Source of the DNA: Myxococcus hansupus
GTDB lineage: Bacteria; Myxococcota; Myxococcia; Myxococcales; Myxococcaceae
Length of the DNA: 64,000 nucleotides
NCBI RefSeq assembly: GCF_000280925.3
Contig: NZ_CP012109.1
Location: 3,244,501 to 3,308,500 of the forward strand
Direction of reading: 5' to 3'
Below, piece by piece: positions 1 through 9,047 of the stretch. Position 1 is the stretch's first letter. Each line of letters opens with the position of its first letter. The position numbers and the translations under genes are program-made. The notes beneath the pieces are model-generated. The model saw only the letters and a list, made by a program, of their open reading frames with translations, was not told where the DNA came from and made no database searches.

Positions 1-1375
1 TCACCTCGGTGGCCACCAGGATGATGCGGGAGTCCTCGCCGCCCGCTTCTTCCACCCAGGTGGCGGAGACCTCCCAGGTGCGGCGCGACAGCGGGTCTCC
101 CAGCTCGCGGGTGGCGCTGGCGTGGGTGCGGCGCAGCTCATCCACCAACGGCAGCGCATGGGACCAGGGCGGGGCGCTGGCCGCGGTGAACAGGGGCTGT
201 CCGGACGGGTCCACGCCGCCAAAGAGCGCGATGGCCGCGGCGTTGAGCCGTTGGACGGTGCCGTCGGGGCCCAGCACCATCAGCGGCGAGGACACGGCGT
301 CGAAGGTGCGGCGCCACTCCTGCGCGGAGCGGCGGAAGCTGTCGTGCAGCCGCTGGCGCAGGTCGTCGGCGAGGCGCCGGTCGGTGATGTCGGTGACGAC
401 GCAGCCCACGTGCAGCTCGCCCTGGGCGTCCAGCGCGGACGCGGCGGCGCGGCTTCGCACCCAGCGCACGCGGCCGTCGGCGCAGATGAGCCGGTGCTCC
501 AGCTCCGCCTCGGCGCCCGGGGCCATGCTTTCGATGCTGGCGCGGTATCGGGCGCGGTCCTCGGGGTGGATCATCTCCGCCCACAGCGGCGGCGGCCCAC
601 CATCCGGCGCGGGCCGCACGAACGCGGAGGCCGCGTAGCCGGTGGTCCGCTCGATGACCGGCGTGCAGTAGAAGTCGCGCAGCCGTCCCTCGCGGAGCTT
701 GCCGCCCCAGAGGTAGTCCGGCAGCGAGCGCGTGAGCACGTCCAGCCGGCCTTCGTGCTCCTGCAGGCTCTCCTCGGCGCGCATGCGCTCGGTGAGCTCG
801 GACAGGGCGGCGATGACGCCGAGCACCTCACCGTTCGCGCCGCACACGCGCAGGTAGCTGCCGAACCAGTAGCGGCTTTCGCCCGGCGCCGCGGGCGTCT
901 CCACCTGGAGGAGCGTGTCCTGGATGGAGGTGCCCGTGTCGAGCGCGAGCTGGAGCCGCGGCGCGATGAGCCGTCCCAGGTCGGGCATCACCTCGGTGAC
1001 GTGCCGGCCCAGGTGGTGCTCCGCGGACAGGCCGTGCATCGCCGCCAGCGCGGTGTTGACATGCACGTACCTCAGCTCGCGGTCGAAGAAGGCGAAGCCC
1101 ACGGGCGTGACGTCCATCACCGCTTCGCGCAGGGCGCTCGCCTCATTCGCGCTGCGCAGCGCCGCGTCGCGGACCTGGTGCGCCCTGTTTCGGGCGCGCA
1201 GCAGCAGCCACGCCAGCGTGCCGCTGATGAGCAGCCCCACGGCCGCGGTGAGGAGGATGCGCGCGGGGGTGTTCGCGGCCCCGGAGTGGCTCCAGACCCC
1301 CTCGACCGCCGCGGAAAGAGTGGTGGCCACGAGGACGGCCAGCAGCAACTGTCGGCGAGAAGGGAACTCGTGCAT
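1..1375 (-). CDS. Multi-PAS membrane sensor protein, probably histidine kinase (C-terminus outside window)
   Basis: Reading the minus strand from the ATG gives 458 open codons with no stop before the window edge, so the gene is cut. Two hydrophobic stretches (about residues 8-25 and 39-59) suggest a membrane anchor. Three PAS-type modules follow, near residues 82-200, 210-335 and 355-458. The second has the PAC-like end 'GCVVTDITDRR'; the first contains 'VTPVGFAFFDRELRYVHVN', typical of PAS. The kinase core would lie outside the window, so 'histidine kinase' is inferred from the multi-PAS layout; a diguanylate cyclase or a receiver-linked sensor is also possible. No clear Shine-Dalgarno precedes the ATG, so the start is tentative. 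Confidence 0.75.
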   Translation of the reverse strand, partial: MHEFPSRRQLLLAVLVATTLSAAVEGVWSHSGAANTPARILLTAAVGLLISGTLAWLLLRARNRAHQVRDAALRSANEASALREAVMDVTPVGFAFFDRELRYVHVNTALAAMHGLSAEHHLGRHVTEVMPDLGRLIAPRLQLALDTGTSIQDTLLQVETPAAPGESRYWFGSYLRVCGANGEVLGVIAALSELTERMRAEESLQEHEGRLDVLTRSLPDYLWGGKLREGRLRDFYCTPVIERTTGYAASAFVRPAPDGGPPPLWAEMIHPEDRARYRASIESMAPGAEAELEHRLICADGRVRWVRSRAAASALDAQGELHVGCVVTDITDRRLADDLRQRLHDSFRRSAQEWRRTFDAVSSPLMVLGPDGTVQRLNAAAIALFGGVDPSGQPLFTAASAPPWSHALPLVDELRRTHASATRELGDPLSRRTWEVSATWVEEAGGEDSRIILVATEV

Positions 1376-1579
1376 GGGGTGGGGGCGGGTGCGGGAGCTT
1401 ACCCAGATTCCGTGCCAGGACGGTGACGCGTCTGTCATTGGGCTGCCGCCCTGGCGGTGCGGCGGGCAGGAGGCCGGGCTTTTGCTCCGGCGGACGGATT
1501 CCGCACCCGGAATTTCACGTCCTGCGGATAGATTGAGGGCCGTCACCTGGATGCCCCAACCGGAGATGCTGGTCCCATC

Positions 1580-2770
1580 ATGACCTTGGCAGTTCCCCTG
1601 CTCGCCGACGAAGCGTCACCGACCTCGCGTCCCACCCCTCTGCCTCCCGCGCTCGCCGAGCCCGAGGCCTTCGCGCAGGAGCTGCAAGCGCTCCGGCAGG
1701 AGCTGGAGTCCTCGCTCGGTGAGGAGGACCTCGCCCACGCACGGAAGATTGAGCGCTGGGGCCGGGCCTGCTCGGTGCTGGGGTACGCCACGGCGTGGCT
1801 GCTGCCCAACCCCCTCTCCGCGATGCTCATCGCGCAGGGCAACACGGCGCGCTGGACGATGATGGCCCACCACGTCACCCACCGGGGCTACGACAAGGTG
1901 CCGGGCATCCCGTCGCACTACACGGGCAAGCGCTTCGCCACGGGGTGGCGCCGCTTCCTGGACTGGCCGGACTGGATTCATCCCCAGGCGTGGCGGCACG
2001 AGCACAACGTGCTGCACCACGGGCACACCGGCGAGACGGCGGACCCGGACCTGGTGGAGATGAACACGGAGTGGCTGCGCCAGTCGCGCATGCCCCTGGT
2101 GGCGAAGTACGCGTTGGTGGCGTTCTTCGCGTGCACGTGGAAGCTGACGTACTACGCGCCCAACACGTTCCTGGAGTGGCGTCGCTTCGAGCGCAAGCGC
2201 GCGGGCGGGCCGGACGAGGCGGGCACGCTGCCGCTCATCACCGCCTTCAATCCCTTTTCGCCGGAAGGCCGCGCCTTCTGGTGGACGTGCATCCTTCCGT
2301 ACGCGGGGCTGCGGTTCGCGCTGCTGCCCGCGCTCTTCGCGCCGCTGGGCCCGTGGGCGGTCTTCAGCGTGTTCGCCAACAGCGTGTTCGCCGAGGTGCT
2401 CGCGAACATCCAGTCCTTCATCCTCATCGCGCCCAACCACGCGGGGGATGACCTGTACCGCTTCGAGGGCCGCTCACGCAGCGGCGCCGAGTTCTCCGTG
2501 CGCCAGGTGGTGGGCTCGGCCAACTACACCACGGGCGGCGACGTGGTGGACTTCCTGCACGGGTGGCTGAACTACCAGATTGAACACCACCTCTGGCCCA
2601 GCCTGCCCATGACGCGGTACCGGCAGGCGCAGCCGCGCGTGAAGGCGCTGTGTGAGAAGCACGGCGTGCCCTACGTGCAGGAGAACGTGTTCCGCCGCGT
2701 GAAGCGGCTGGTGGACATCATGGTGGGGCGCACGTCGATGCGCGCGTGGTCCGCGCCAGCGCGTCCCTGA
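1580..2770 (+). CDS. Fatty acid desaturase (membrane di-iron)
   Basis: A 396-residue membrane desaturase that would introduce double bonds into acyl chains. The histidine boxes expected to bind two irons are visible: HHVTH at residues 97-101, HEHNVLHHGH at 140-149 and QIEHHLWP at 333-340. The last is the Q/H-x-x-HH box typical of front-end and acyl-lipid desaturases. Hydrophobic stretches lie around residues 62-95, 165-185 and 230-290. The first 55 residues are acidic and Ala/Pro-rich, probably a cytosolic extension. It is followed after 14 bases by a convergent gene. Exact regioselectivity cannot be read from the sequence. Confidence 0.9.
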   Translation: MTLAVPLLADEASPTSRPTPLPPALAEPEAFAQELQALRQELESSLGEEDLAHARKIERWGRACSVLGYATAWLLPNPLSAMLIAQGNTARWTMMAHHVTHRGYDKVPGIPSHYTGKRFATGWRRFLDWPDWIHPQAWRHEHNVLHHGHTGETADPDLVEMNTEWLRQSRMPLVAKYALVAFFACTWKLTYYAPNTFLEWRRFERKRAGGPDEAGTLPLITAFNPFSPEGRAFWWTCILPYAGLRFALLPALFAPLGPWAVFSVFANSVFAEVLANIQSFILIAPNHAGDDLYRFEGRSRSGAEFSVRQVVGSANYTTGGDVVDFLHGWLNYQIEHHLWPSLPMTRYRQAQPRVKALCEKHGVPYVQENVFRRVKRLVDIMVGRTSMRAWSAPARP

Positions 2771-2784
2771 AGTCCAAGGCGTGC

Positions 2785-3465
2785 TCAGGCGGAGGATTGG
2801 GCCCCGGTTGATGGGGGCGCTTGCGCCGCCTGGGCCAGCAGGGCGCGGACCTCGTCGTCTTCCGTCTGGTCGAAGTCGCGGTACCACAGGCCCACGGAAT
2901 AGAACGGCTCCGGCATCCGCACGCAGATGATCCGGTCGGCCACCAGGGCGAGGCTCGTGCACGAGTCCGCCGCGGCCACGGGCACCGCGACGACAATGGC
3001 GGCAGGTTCGAGGATTCGCAGCGCCGCCACCGCCGCGCGCATCGTCGTTCCCGTGGCCAGTCCATCGTCCACCAGGATGACGGTGCGGCCGCGCACGTCG
3101 GGAGGCGGCCTGCCTTCGCGGTAGCGCTGCTCGCGGCGTTGGAGCTCCAGCGCTTCGCGCCGTGCGGTGGCCTCAATCTGGTCGCGGCGGATGTTCAGTT
3201 CGTCCACGACCTCGCGGTTGAGCACGCGCATGCCCCCGGAGGCGATGGCGCCCATGGCCAGCTCCTCATGGCCCGGTGTGCCCAGCTTGCGCACGAGGAA
3301 CACGTCCAGGGGCACACCCAGGCGCCGGGCGACCTCGGCGGCCACGGGAACCCCTCCGCGCGGGAGGGCGAGCACCACGACCCCAGGCCGTCCCGCGTAG
3401 TCCCGCAGGTGCTCGGCGAGGGCACGGCCTCCTTCGTAGCGGTCCTGGAACTCGGGTTCGTTCAT
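2785..3465 (-). CDS. Phosphoribosyltransferase family protein
   Basis: A 226-residue type I phosphoribosyltransferase fold protein. The PRPP-binding loop VILVDDGLATGTT is at residues 129-141, and 'LPRGGVPVAAEVA' near 34-46 is the conserved N-terminal element of the stand-alone PRTase group often found near stress and hydrolase genes. The ATG was chosen because GGGGAG lies 6-8 bases upstream; an in-frame start 57 bases further up has no such site. The true substrate is unknown: this subgroup is usually annotated only as 'phosphoribosyltransferase'. The C-terminal 20 residues are Ala/Gln/Pro-rich. Confidence 0.85.
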   Translation of the reverse strand: MNEPEFQDRYEGGRALAEHLRDYAGRPGVVVLALPRGGVPVAAEVARRLGVPLDVFLVRKLGTPGHEELAMGAIASGGMRVLNREVVDELNIRRDQIEATARREALELQRREQRYREGRPPPDVRGRTVILVDDGLATGTTMRAAVAALRILEPAAIVVAVPVAAADSCTSLALVADRIICVRMPEPFYSVGLWYRDFDQTEDDEVRALLAQAAQAPPSTGAQSSA

Positions 3466-3618
3466 GCCAGCGCTCCCCGGCGCCCCTGGCTGAGCGAGTG
3501 CGCCTTCCAGGAAATTGCGCACCGCCGCGGCCTCGCGGAACAGGCGCTCGCGTCTGAGTCCGGCACGAGCGCCCGTCTGGGTTGCCCCGTCGCCTGCACG
3601 ACAACGGCGGCGTCACGC

Positions 3619-3843
3619 TCAGGCGATGATTTCCGGCCGGCCCGGCTGGTTGGGCATGGGCGGGTCGCGGATGCCCGGAGGCTTGATTTCGGGCGGCTGC
3701 GGCGGCTCGATTTCGGGCGGTCGCGGCGGGTTGGGAGGCTCCTCCTTGGGAGGCTCCAGCGGCTTCGGAGGCTCGCGTCCGGGCTTCTTGTCGGGATCCG
3801 GATCCTTCACGGGGGCGCCGGGCGTCGTTGGCACTTCAGGCAT
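3619..3843 (-). CDS. Small proline-rich protein
   Basis: A predicted 74-residue protein in which 29 residues are proline, arranged as PP or PxxP blocks separated by charged residues (for example 'EPPKPLEPPKEEPPNPP'). It has no signal peptide, cysteine or hydrophobic segment. GAGGAG sits about 8 bases before the ATG, supporting this start over an upstream one that would add an unrelated Arg-rich extension. It lies 153 bases upstream of the phosphoribosyltransferase gene on the same strand. Function unknown; a disordered linker or SH3-ligand-like peptide is possible. Confidence 0.6.
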   Translation of the reverse strand: MPEVPTTPGAPVKDPDPDKKPGREPPKPLEPPKEEPPNPPRPPEIEPPQPPEIKPPGIRDPPMPNQPGRPEIIA

Positions 3844-4080
3844 GCAGCGTTGCTCCTCTCGGGTTCGCCAGCCTGGACACAGTGGCCACGCCCGGGCGCT
3901 CGGGCACCACCTCCGTTGCCCAGTCAACGCGGCGACCTTCGTGCGCCGGGTCGCTCGGTTGGAAGGCGAGCGCGTTGCACGGACGCGAGCGGCGCAGCCC
4001 TTTCCCGTCTGCTGCACCGCGCCATCGCCGCCTTCAGGTTCCGGGGAGCGGATATCGAATCGAGACCTGAGAGGAGAGGA

Positions 4081-5271
4081 ATGATGAAAGCTGCCCTATG
4101 GGGAATCGGAGGCGCGGGGCTGGGCCTGGGCCTGATGTACTGGGCGGATCCACGCAGTGGCCGCTGGCGCCGGTCCCATCTTCAAGGCAAGGCGGTGCAC
4201 GCGGCGCATGAGGCGGGGGGCGCGATGGGCATCGTCGCGCGGGACCTCTCGCAGCGCTCTCGCGGCCTCTATTTCGAGCAGCGCCGCAAGCTGAGGCGAG
4301 AATCGGTGGAGGACTTCATCCTGGAAGAACGGGTGCGCTCGGCGCTGGGCCGCGTGTGCTCGCATCCCAGCGCGGTGCGCGTCTCCGCCAGAGACGGCCT
4401 CGTGAAACTCGAGGGCGTCATCCTTGGCGACGAGCTGCGGCGGGTGCTTCCCCGTCTCGCCAAGGTGCATGGCGTCCTCGGCCTGGACAACCAACTCATT
4501 CCCCATCCGGACGGTGCGGCGCACCCCGCGCTTCAGGGAGGCCTCATGCGCTCAGGTGAAGCGCGAATCTTCCTGCAGGAGCATTGGTCTCCGTCGGAGC
4601 GTTTGTTCGGCGCGCTCGGCGGGCTCATGTTGACGGCGTGGGGGCTGGGACGCCGGGGCTTCACGGGAACCGTGGCCGCGCTGGGCGGAGCGCTGCTGGG
4701 GGCCCGCTCGTTCACGAACATGGGGATGAAGCAGCTCACCGGCGTGGGGGCCGGACGTCGCGGCATCTCCCTGCACAAGGACATCACGGTGAACGCGCCG
4801 GTGGAGGAGGTGTTCGCCTTCTGGCGCGAGATGCAGAACTTCCCCCGGTTCATGACGCACGTGGATGAGGTCATCCCGGGCGCGCAGGGGCGCTCGCATT
4901 GGAAGGTGCGCGGCCCGGCGGGGCTGCACTTCGAATGGGATGCCGTCGTCACGAAGTTCGAGCCCAACAAGGTGCTGGCGTGGAAGAGCGTGGAGGGCAC
5001 GGCGGTGGAGAACCTGGGGATCATCCACTTCGAGCCCACGGCCAGCGGCGGGACGCGAGTGGACATCCGCATGGCGTACAACCCACCCGCGGGCGCCATT
5101 GGCCATGCGTTCGCGAAGCTCCTGGGCTCGGACCCCAAGAAGCAGATGGACGATGACCTGCTGCGCTTCAAGTCGCTGTTGGAGCGGGGCAGGGCGACCG
5201 GTCGCGAGACGGTGACGCGTGAGCAGCTCGCGCCCCGTCGCATGGAGCGGCGCGACACCACGACGCACTGA
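4081..5271 (+). CDS. BON domain / SRPBCC domain membrane-associated protein
   Basis: A 396-residue fusion. A short hydrophobic N-terminus (residues 3-21) precedes a BON-like domain (about 82-141, with 'VRVSARDGLVKLEGVI'), which in other proteins binds membranes or phospholipids. A second hydrophobic region is at about 174-212. Residues 232-385 form a polyketide cyclase/START-like SRPBCC domain ('DITVNAPVEEVFAFWREMQNFPRFM'-type opening), usually a hydrophobic ligand pocket. The ATG follows a strong GAGGAGAGGA; the next codon is also ATG. Monocistronic as far as seen. Function unknown, likely envelope or lipid related. Confidence 0.8.
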   Translation: MMKAALWGIGGAGLGLGLMYWADPRSGRWRRSHLQGKAVHAAHEAGGAMGIVARDLSQRSRGLYFEQRRKLRRESVEDFILEERVRSALGRVCSHPSAVRVSARDGLVKLEGVILGDELRRVLPRLAKVHGVLGLDNQLIPHPDGAAHPALQGGLMRSGEARIFLQEHWSPSERLFGALGGLMLTAWGLGRRGFTGTVAALGGALLGARSFTNMGMKQLTGVGAGRRGISLHKDITVNAPVEEVFAFWREMQNFPRFMTHVDEVIPGAQGRSHWKVRGPAGLHFEWDAVVTKFEPNKVLAWKSVEGTAVENLGIIHFEPTASGGTRVDIRMAYNPPAGAIGHAFAKLLGSDPKKQMDDDLLRFKSLLERGRATGRETVTREQLAPRRMERRDTTTH

Positions 5272-5408
5272 GCGAAGCAGCGCGCGGACCACGCGGCTCG
5301 TGGTGGGGTGACCTCGCCACGAGCCGTTCGCCTGGGCCGCGCGAATCGCCCCGGCGGTCGGGGCGTGCGACGGGAAACCGACGCCCGGTGTGTCTTGCGT
5401 TGACTGAG

Positions 5409-5431
5409 TGACCAGAATATCGTTTTGGTCA
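5409..5431. promoter_or_regulatory. Putative TetR operator 1 (upstream of lipase gene)
   Basis: Perfect dyad TGACCA-N11-TGGTCA, 23 bp. The same architecture recurs 61 bases downstream and just before the tetR start codon, so it is probably the binding site of that TetR protein. Confidence 0.65.
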
Positions 5432-5469
5432 TCTGGCATCCGAGCGGCGGACTTCCTCATGTCTCGAAA

Positions 5470-5492
5470 TGACCAGAAAACCGAATGGGTCA
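5470..5492. promoter_or_regulatory. Putative TetR operator 2 (abuts lipase start)
   Basis: TGACCA-N11-GGGTCA, one mismatch from a perfect dyad. Its last base is the A of the proposed ATG of the lipase gene. Identical length and left half-site to operators 1 and 3. Confidence 0.6.
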
Positions 5493-7785
5493 TGAAGTCC
5501 GCGAGGCCGCGGCGACGCCAGGGTGAGCGCGGATGGGGCGTGGCGCTCATCGCCTTCGTGTTCGCGACGGGCGTGGCGCGCGCGGACCCGCCTGAAGCGT
5601 CTCCGTTCGAGCCGGTGCCTCAAGGGAGCGCGTACTCCCTCACAGTCAGCGGCGCGGTGTCGTTGGGGCCTACGAAGCCGGCTTTCTCGCGTATGCGGCT
5701 CGCACCGCTCGCTCCGGCGGCGTGGAGCACATGCGCCTGCTGACGGGCGCTTCGGCAGGCAGCCTCAACGTGCTGCTGGCCGTCCTCGCCGCGTGTGGCG
5801 AAGCCGCGCCGGGGGCGCCCGCGCAGTCCCTGTTCTGGGAGACGTGGATTCCGGTGGGGTATGGCCAGCTCTACGTTCCCGAGGAGGTGACGCCGCTGGG
5901 CGTCTTCTCGCGAGCGTGGCTGGAGTCCCAGGCGCGTCGCATCGAGGACGCGTGGAATCGGGGGCTCACGCCGGCCTGTGACGTGGTGCTGGGCGTGTCG
6001 GTCACGCGCGTCGAGCCGCGCCTGGTCCCCGTGGCGGGTGGGCGCATGTCGCTGCCTCGCATGGAGGAGAAGTTCGCCCTGCGCATCCAGGGGCGGGGCC
6101 CGGGTCGACCACCTCGGGTGACGAACTACACCACGCCGCTCAGCACGCGGCGCGAGCCACTGCTCGTCACTGATGCGCGAGGCGAGGTCGCCTTCGAGCA
6201 GGTGCGCGACCTGGTCCTCGCGTCCATGGCGTTCCCGGTGGCGTTTCCGCCCAAGGCGCTGGCCACCTGCGCGGCGGGCGCGACGGCCCGTGCGGGCGTG
6301 TGCCTGGCGGACGAGGCCCAGGTGGCCGACTACGTGGACGGAGGCATCTTCGACAACACGCCGCTGCGGCTGGCCGTGGGGCTCGCGCGCGATGGGCTCG
6401 TCTCCGGGAAGGATGGCGGTGTTCCTCGGTGGCGCGACGTGCCCGAGCCCGGTGGCAGACGCTCTCCCTCCGACGTGTTCTTCGCCTTCCTCGACCCGGA
6501 CGCCGCCGAGTATCCCGTGGCGCCCGGCCCCCAGACACCCCGGGCGGAGCTCCACCTGCCTCAACTGCTGGGCGGGGTGCTCGCGTCCTTCGTCGACACG
6601 GCGAGGTCGAAGGAGCTGGCGCTGCTGTTGGAGGAAGAGCCCGACATCGCCCGGCGGCTGGCCCTTCCTCGGCGGCACTTTCCGGCCGCGGGTGCGCCGC
6701 TGGCCGCGTTTCTCGGCTTCTTCGAGACGGCCTTTCGCGGCTTCGACTTCCACCTGGGGATGTATGACGCGCGAGCCCTGTACACCCAGGCGGCCGACGG
6801 AGGCTTCGGCGTCATCGAGGCGCTCGATGGGACGGAGCCCTCGCCCCTGGCCTGCATGAGCGCCGTCTACGACAGTCTGCCGGGAGCAGAGATGGTGTGT
6901 GCCGGCGAGGCGCTGGCCGACTTCCGCATCCTGCTCCAGGTGTCGATCGACCGGCTCTATGCCGTGTGCCACGACGCGACGGGAGCGTCCGATGCGCGCG
7001 GCTGGCGGAATGCGCAGTGCGCTCGCGCCGCGGCGGGTGGCGCGCCGCCACGCGTTCCCGGCGTCACCCCGGAGCGATGGCCGGACTGGCGGCGGGGGGC
7101 GCAGGAACTCGAGCTCGTGCACACCCTCCGGTTGCTGGGCGCCTATGGCTTTCATTTCACCGACCTGGGGGTTCCCCCGGGACGTGATGACCTGGCGCTG
7201 CTTCGCATCCGTCAGGTCCTGGGGCGCGCGGTGAAGCAGCTCGCCGACGTGCAGCCCGGCGACGGACAGTCGGCGGTCGAGTTCGCCGGGAAGCTGGTGG
7301 CCGACACCATCGCCTACGAGCCCCCAGGGACTTCGTTGCACCTGGTGATGGGGCCGACCCTCACCGAGGTGGGGGTGAGCCTTGGCACCGACGCGCCCGC
7401 GATTCCCCAGGGGCTGCGGCTGACCGGGGCGTTGGGGTTGCGCGGCTTGCAGCGCGTGTTCTCTTCGGGCGGTGGAGAACACTTCGCGTGGGTCGTGGTG
7501 GCGGGCCCCGAATACCGGCCCGCCTCGCTCCAGGCGGCGTTCGTCCAGGGGCGGCTCGCGCTGCGTGGCGGCTGGCAGTTCAGCACGCGGGAGCACTCGA
7601 GCCGCGAGGACTGCGGCGCGGCGGGGGTCAGCGCATGTTCGCGCCCCGTGGTGCAGGCGCTCCTGGGGGCGACGTTCCTGGAGCGCTTCCGGGTGCAGGT
7701 GGTCGGTGAGTGGTACCCGCCATCGCGAGGCAGCCGGGGACTGTGGGCCATTGCACCAGGCATCGGCTTGGAGTTGAGCCCGTGA
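5492..7785 (+). pseudogene. Patatin-like phospholipase, one-base frameshift after codon 59
   Basis: With one G restored at the GGGG run 5665-5668 the gene encodes about 764 residues. Frame one gives a signal peptide ('VALIAFVFATGVARA') and the start of the glycine-rich oxyanion-hole motif; the second frame continues it as AYEAGFLAYA, followed by the nucleophile elbow GASAGS and the catalytic Asp in YVDGGIFDN. These are the conserved blocks of the patatin lipase family, so the two frames were clearly one gene. The C-terminal 150 residues look beta-rich and could be an outer-membrane domain (inference). As given, translation from the first frame stops soon after the shift. It may be a real loss, a sequencing error or, least likely, recoding. 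Two TetR-type operators lie before the start. Confidence 0.8.
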
Positions 7786-8345
7786 GGCCTCGTGGACAGA
7801 TTCAGCGTGGGGACGACAGCTCCCACATGCGAGGTGATGGCGTGACGGATGCCGTTCAGCGCGAACAGTCGCCCACGGGAGCTGCCTCACCCGCGGATGG
7901 TCCTCTGGCAGGGGAGGGCGAGGTCCTCTTCGAGCGTGACGGCATGCAGGTCACGACGCAGCGCGTGGTCATGAATGGCAAGAGCTGGGGCCTGGAGCAC
8001 GTCTGCGGCGTCACGGTGTTGTTCCAGCGGCCCACGGCCCGCTCGATGCGCGGCGTCGCCCTGTTCGCGGGGGCGCTGATGTTGATCGACCTGCTCGTGC
8101 AGGGCCCTCTGGCGGCGGCCCGCTCCAACGGGAGCGTGGGCGGCGTGGTGTTCAGCGTGGCGGCGCTCGTGGGCTACGCGGCCCTGGCGTGGCGCGTGCT
8201 CCACGCCGAACACGTCTACATCTGGCTGCACACCCGCTTCAGCTCGCAGATGGTGTACCGAGGCCGCTCCTCGGAGATGACGCGCGCGCTGACGCACTCG
8301 CTGCGCACGGTCGTGCGGACCGGTCCCCGCCAAGGGGTCATCTGA
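7782..8345 (+). CDS. DUF6232-like small membrane protein
   Basis: The GTG start overlaps the lipase stop by 4 bases (GTGA), suggesting translational coupling; an ATG 45 bases further in is the alternative start. The product has 187 residues. 'FERDGMQVTTQRVVMNGKSW' resembles the opening of DUF6232 proteins (a short beta region where a residue variable in expression is 'TNTRVVLGGKTY'-like), followed by two transmembrane helices near residues 92-110 and 125-145. Function unknown. Being in the lipase transcription unit suggests that it is under the same TetR control. Confidence 0.65.
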   Translation: MRPRGQIQRGDDSSHMRGDGVTDAVQREQSPTGAASPADGPLAGEGEVLFERDGMQVTTQRVVMNGKSWGLEHVCGVTVLFQRPTARSMRGVALFAGALMLIDLLVQGPLAAARSNGSVGGVVFSVAALVGYAALAWRVLHAEHVYIWLHTRFSSQMVYRGRSSEMTRALTHSLRTVVRTGPRQGVI

Positions 8346-8365
8346 GACGGCTTGTTGTGACCGGA

Positions 8366-8388
8366 TGACCAGGATATCAGGCCAGTCA
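8366..8388. promoter_or_regulatory. Putative TetR operator 3 (autoregulatory)
   Basis: TGACCA-N11-CAGTCA, 23 bp, ending one base before the tetR ATG. It shares the left half-site, length and an internal ATATC with operator 1. The position implies autorepression. Confidence 0.6.
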
Positions 8389-8988
8389 ATGAGTTCGAGC
8401 CCGCGCACCGCCATTCTCGACGCCGCCGGCGAAGTCTTCGCTCGCTTCGGCTTCAAGAAGGCTTCTGTCGAGGACATCGCCCGCCGTGCCGGCGTGGGCA
8501 AGGGCAGCATCTACTTGCACTTCGAGAGCAAGGAATCGCTGTTCGAGGCGAGCCTTCAGGTCTCGCATGCCCATGCGCTCTCCGAGCTGGAGGCGAGCAT
8601 CCGCGGTGTCTCGACGCCGGAGGCTCAGGTCCGCGCCTTCATCGAGTGCAAGCGGCTGCAATCCACGCGAGGGCCCATGGGGCACCGCATCGAATTGGGA
8701 ACGCTCTTCGAGTTGGGCGCCCAGGCCGCCAACTACGTGCCGCGCATGCGGGAAGCCGAGGCCCGGATCCTGGCGCGCGTCATTGAAGACGGCGTGGCGC
8801 AGGGGGTGTTCGTCGCGGCGCAGCCCTTTCGGGTGGCGCTGGGCTTCGTGGAGCTCCTCATGATGCTCACCGTCCGGACGATGACGCAGCTCCCCGACGC
8901 CCCGGACACACAAGCGCTGGATGCCTGCTTCGAGGTGTTCATCCGCGGACTCGTGGCCAGGACCGCTCCTGCTCGCGGCAAGCGCTGA
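8389..8988 (+). CDS. TetR/AcrR family transcriptional regulator
   Basis: A 199-residue protein with the TetR helix-turn-helix at residues 9-55 ('ASVEDIARRAGVGKGSIYLHF', core motif IARRAGVGKGSIYLHF). The C-terminal ligand-binding half is variable, as usual. The ATG directly follows operator 3; an upstream in-frame ATG lies inside that operator and would add eight residues, so it is less likely. It lies 43 bases after the DUF6232-like gene on the same strand. Context and the shared 23-bp dyads suggest it represses itself and the lipase unit, responding perhaps to a lipid ligand (inference). Confidence 0.9.
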   Translation: MSSSPRTAILDAAGEVFARFGFKKASVEDIARRAGVGKGSIYLHFESKESLFEASLQVSHAHALSELEASIRGVSTPEAQVRAFIECKRLQSTRGPMGHRIELGTLFELGAQAANYVPRMREAEARILARVIEDGVAQGVFVAAQPFRVALGFVELLMMLTVRTMTQLPDAPDTQALDACFEVFIRGLVARTAPARGKR

Positions 8989-9047
8989 CCTTCCACCGGG
9001 AGCGCCCTGGCAGAATGCCTCCGAAGGCACGTCGGGCAGGAGGCACG

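Noticed and set aside
2821..5271. 816-residue + strand reading frame covering the phosphoribosyltransferase region
   Set aside because: Its first 420 codons are antisense to well-supported minus-strand genes; only the part from 4081 is coding.
5408..5440. GTG and 8365 ATG starts that give similar MTRIS peptides
   Set aside because: The similarity comes from the shared TetR operator sequence, not from a conserved peptide.
5620..7890. Long minus-strand frame (756 codons) opposite the lipase
   Set aside because: GC-rich antisense frame with no recognisable domains, while the + strand shows lipase motifs.
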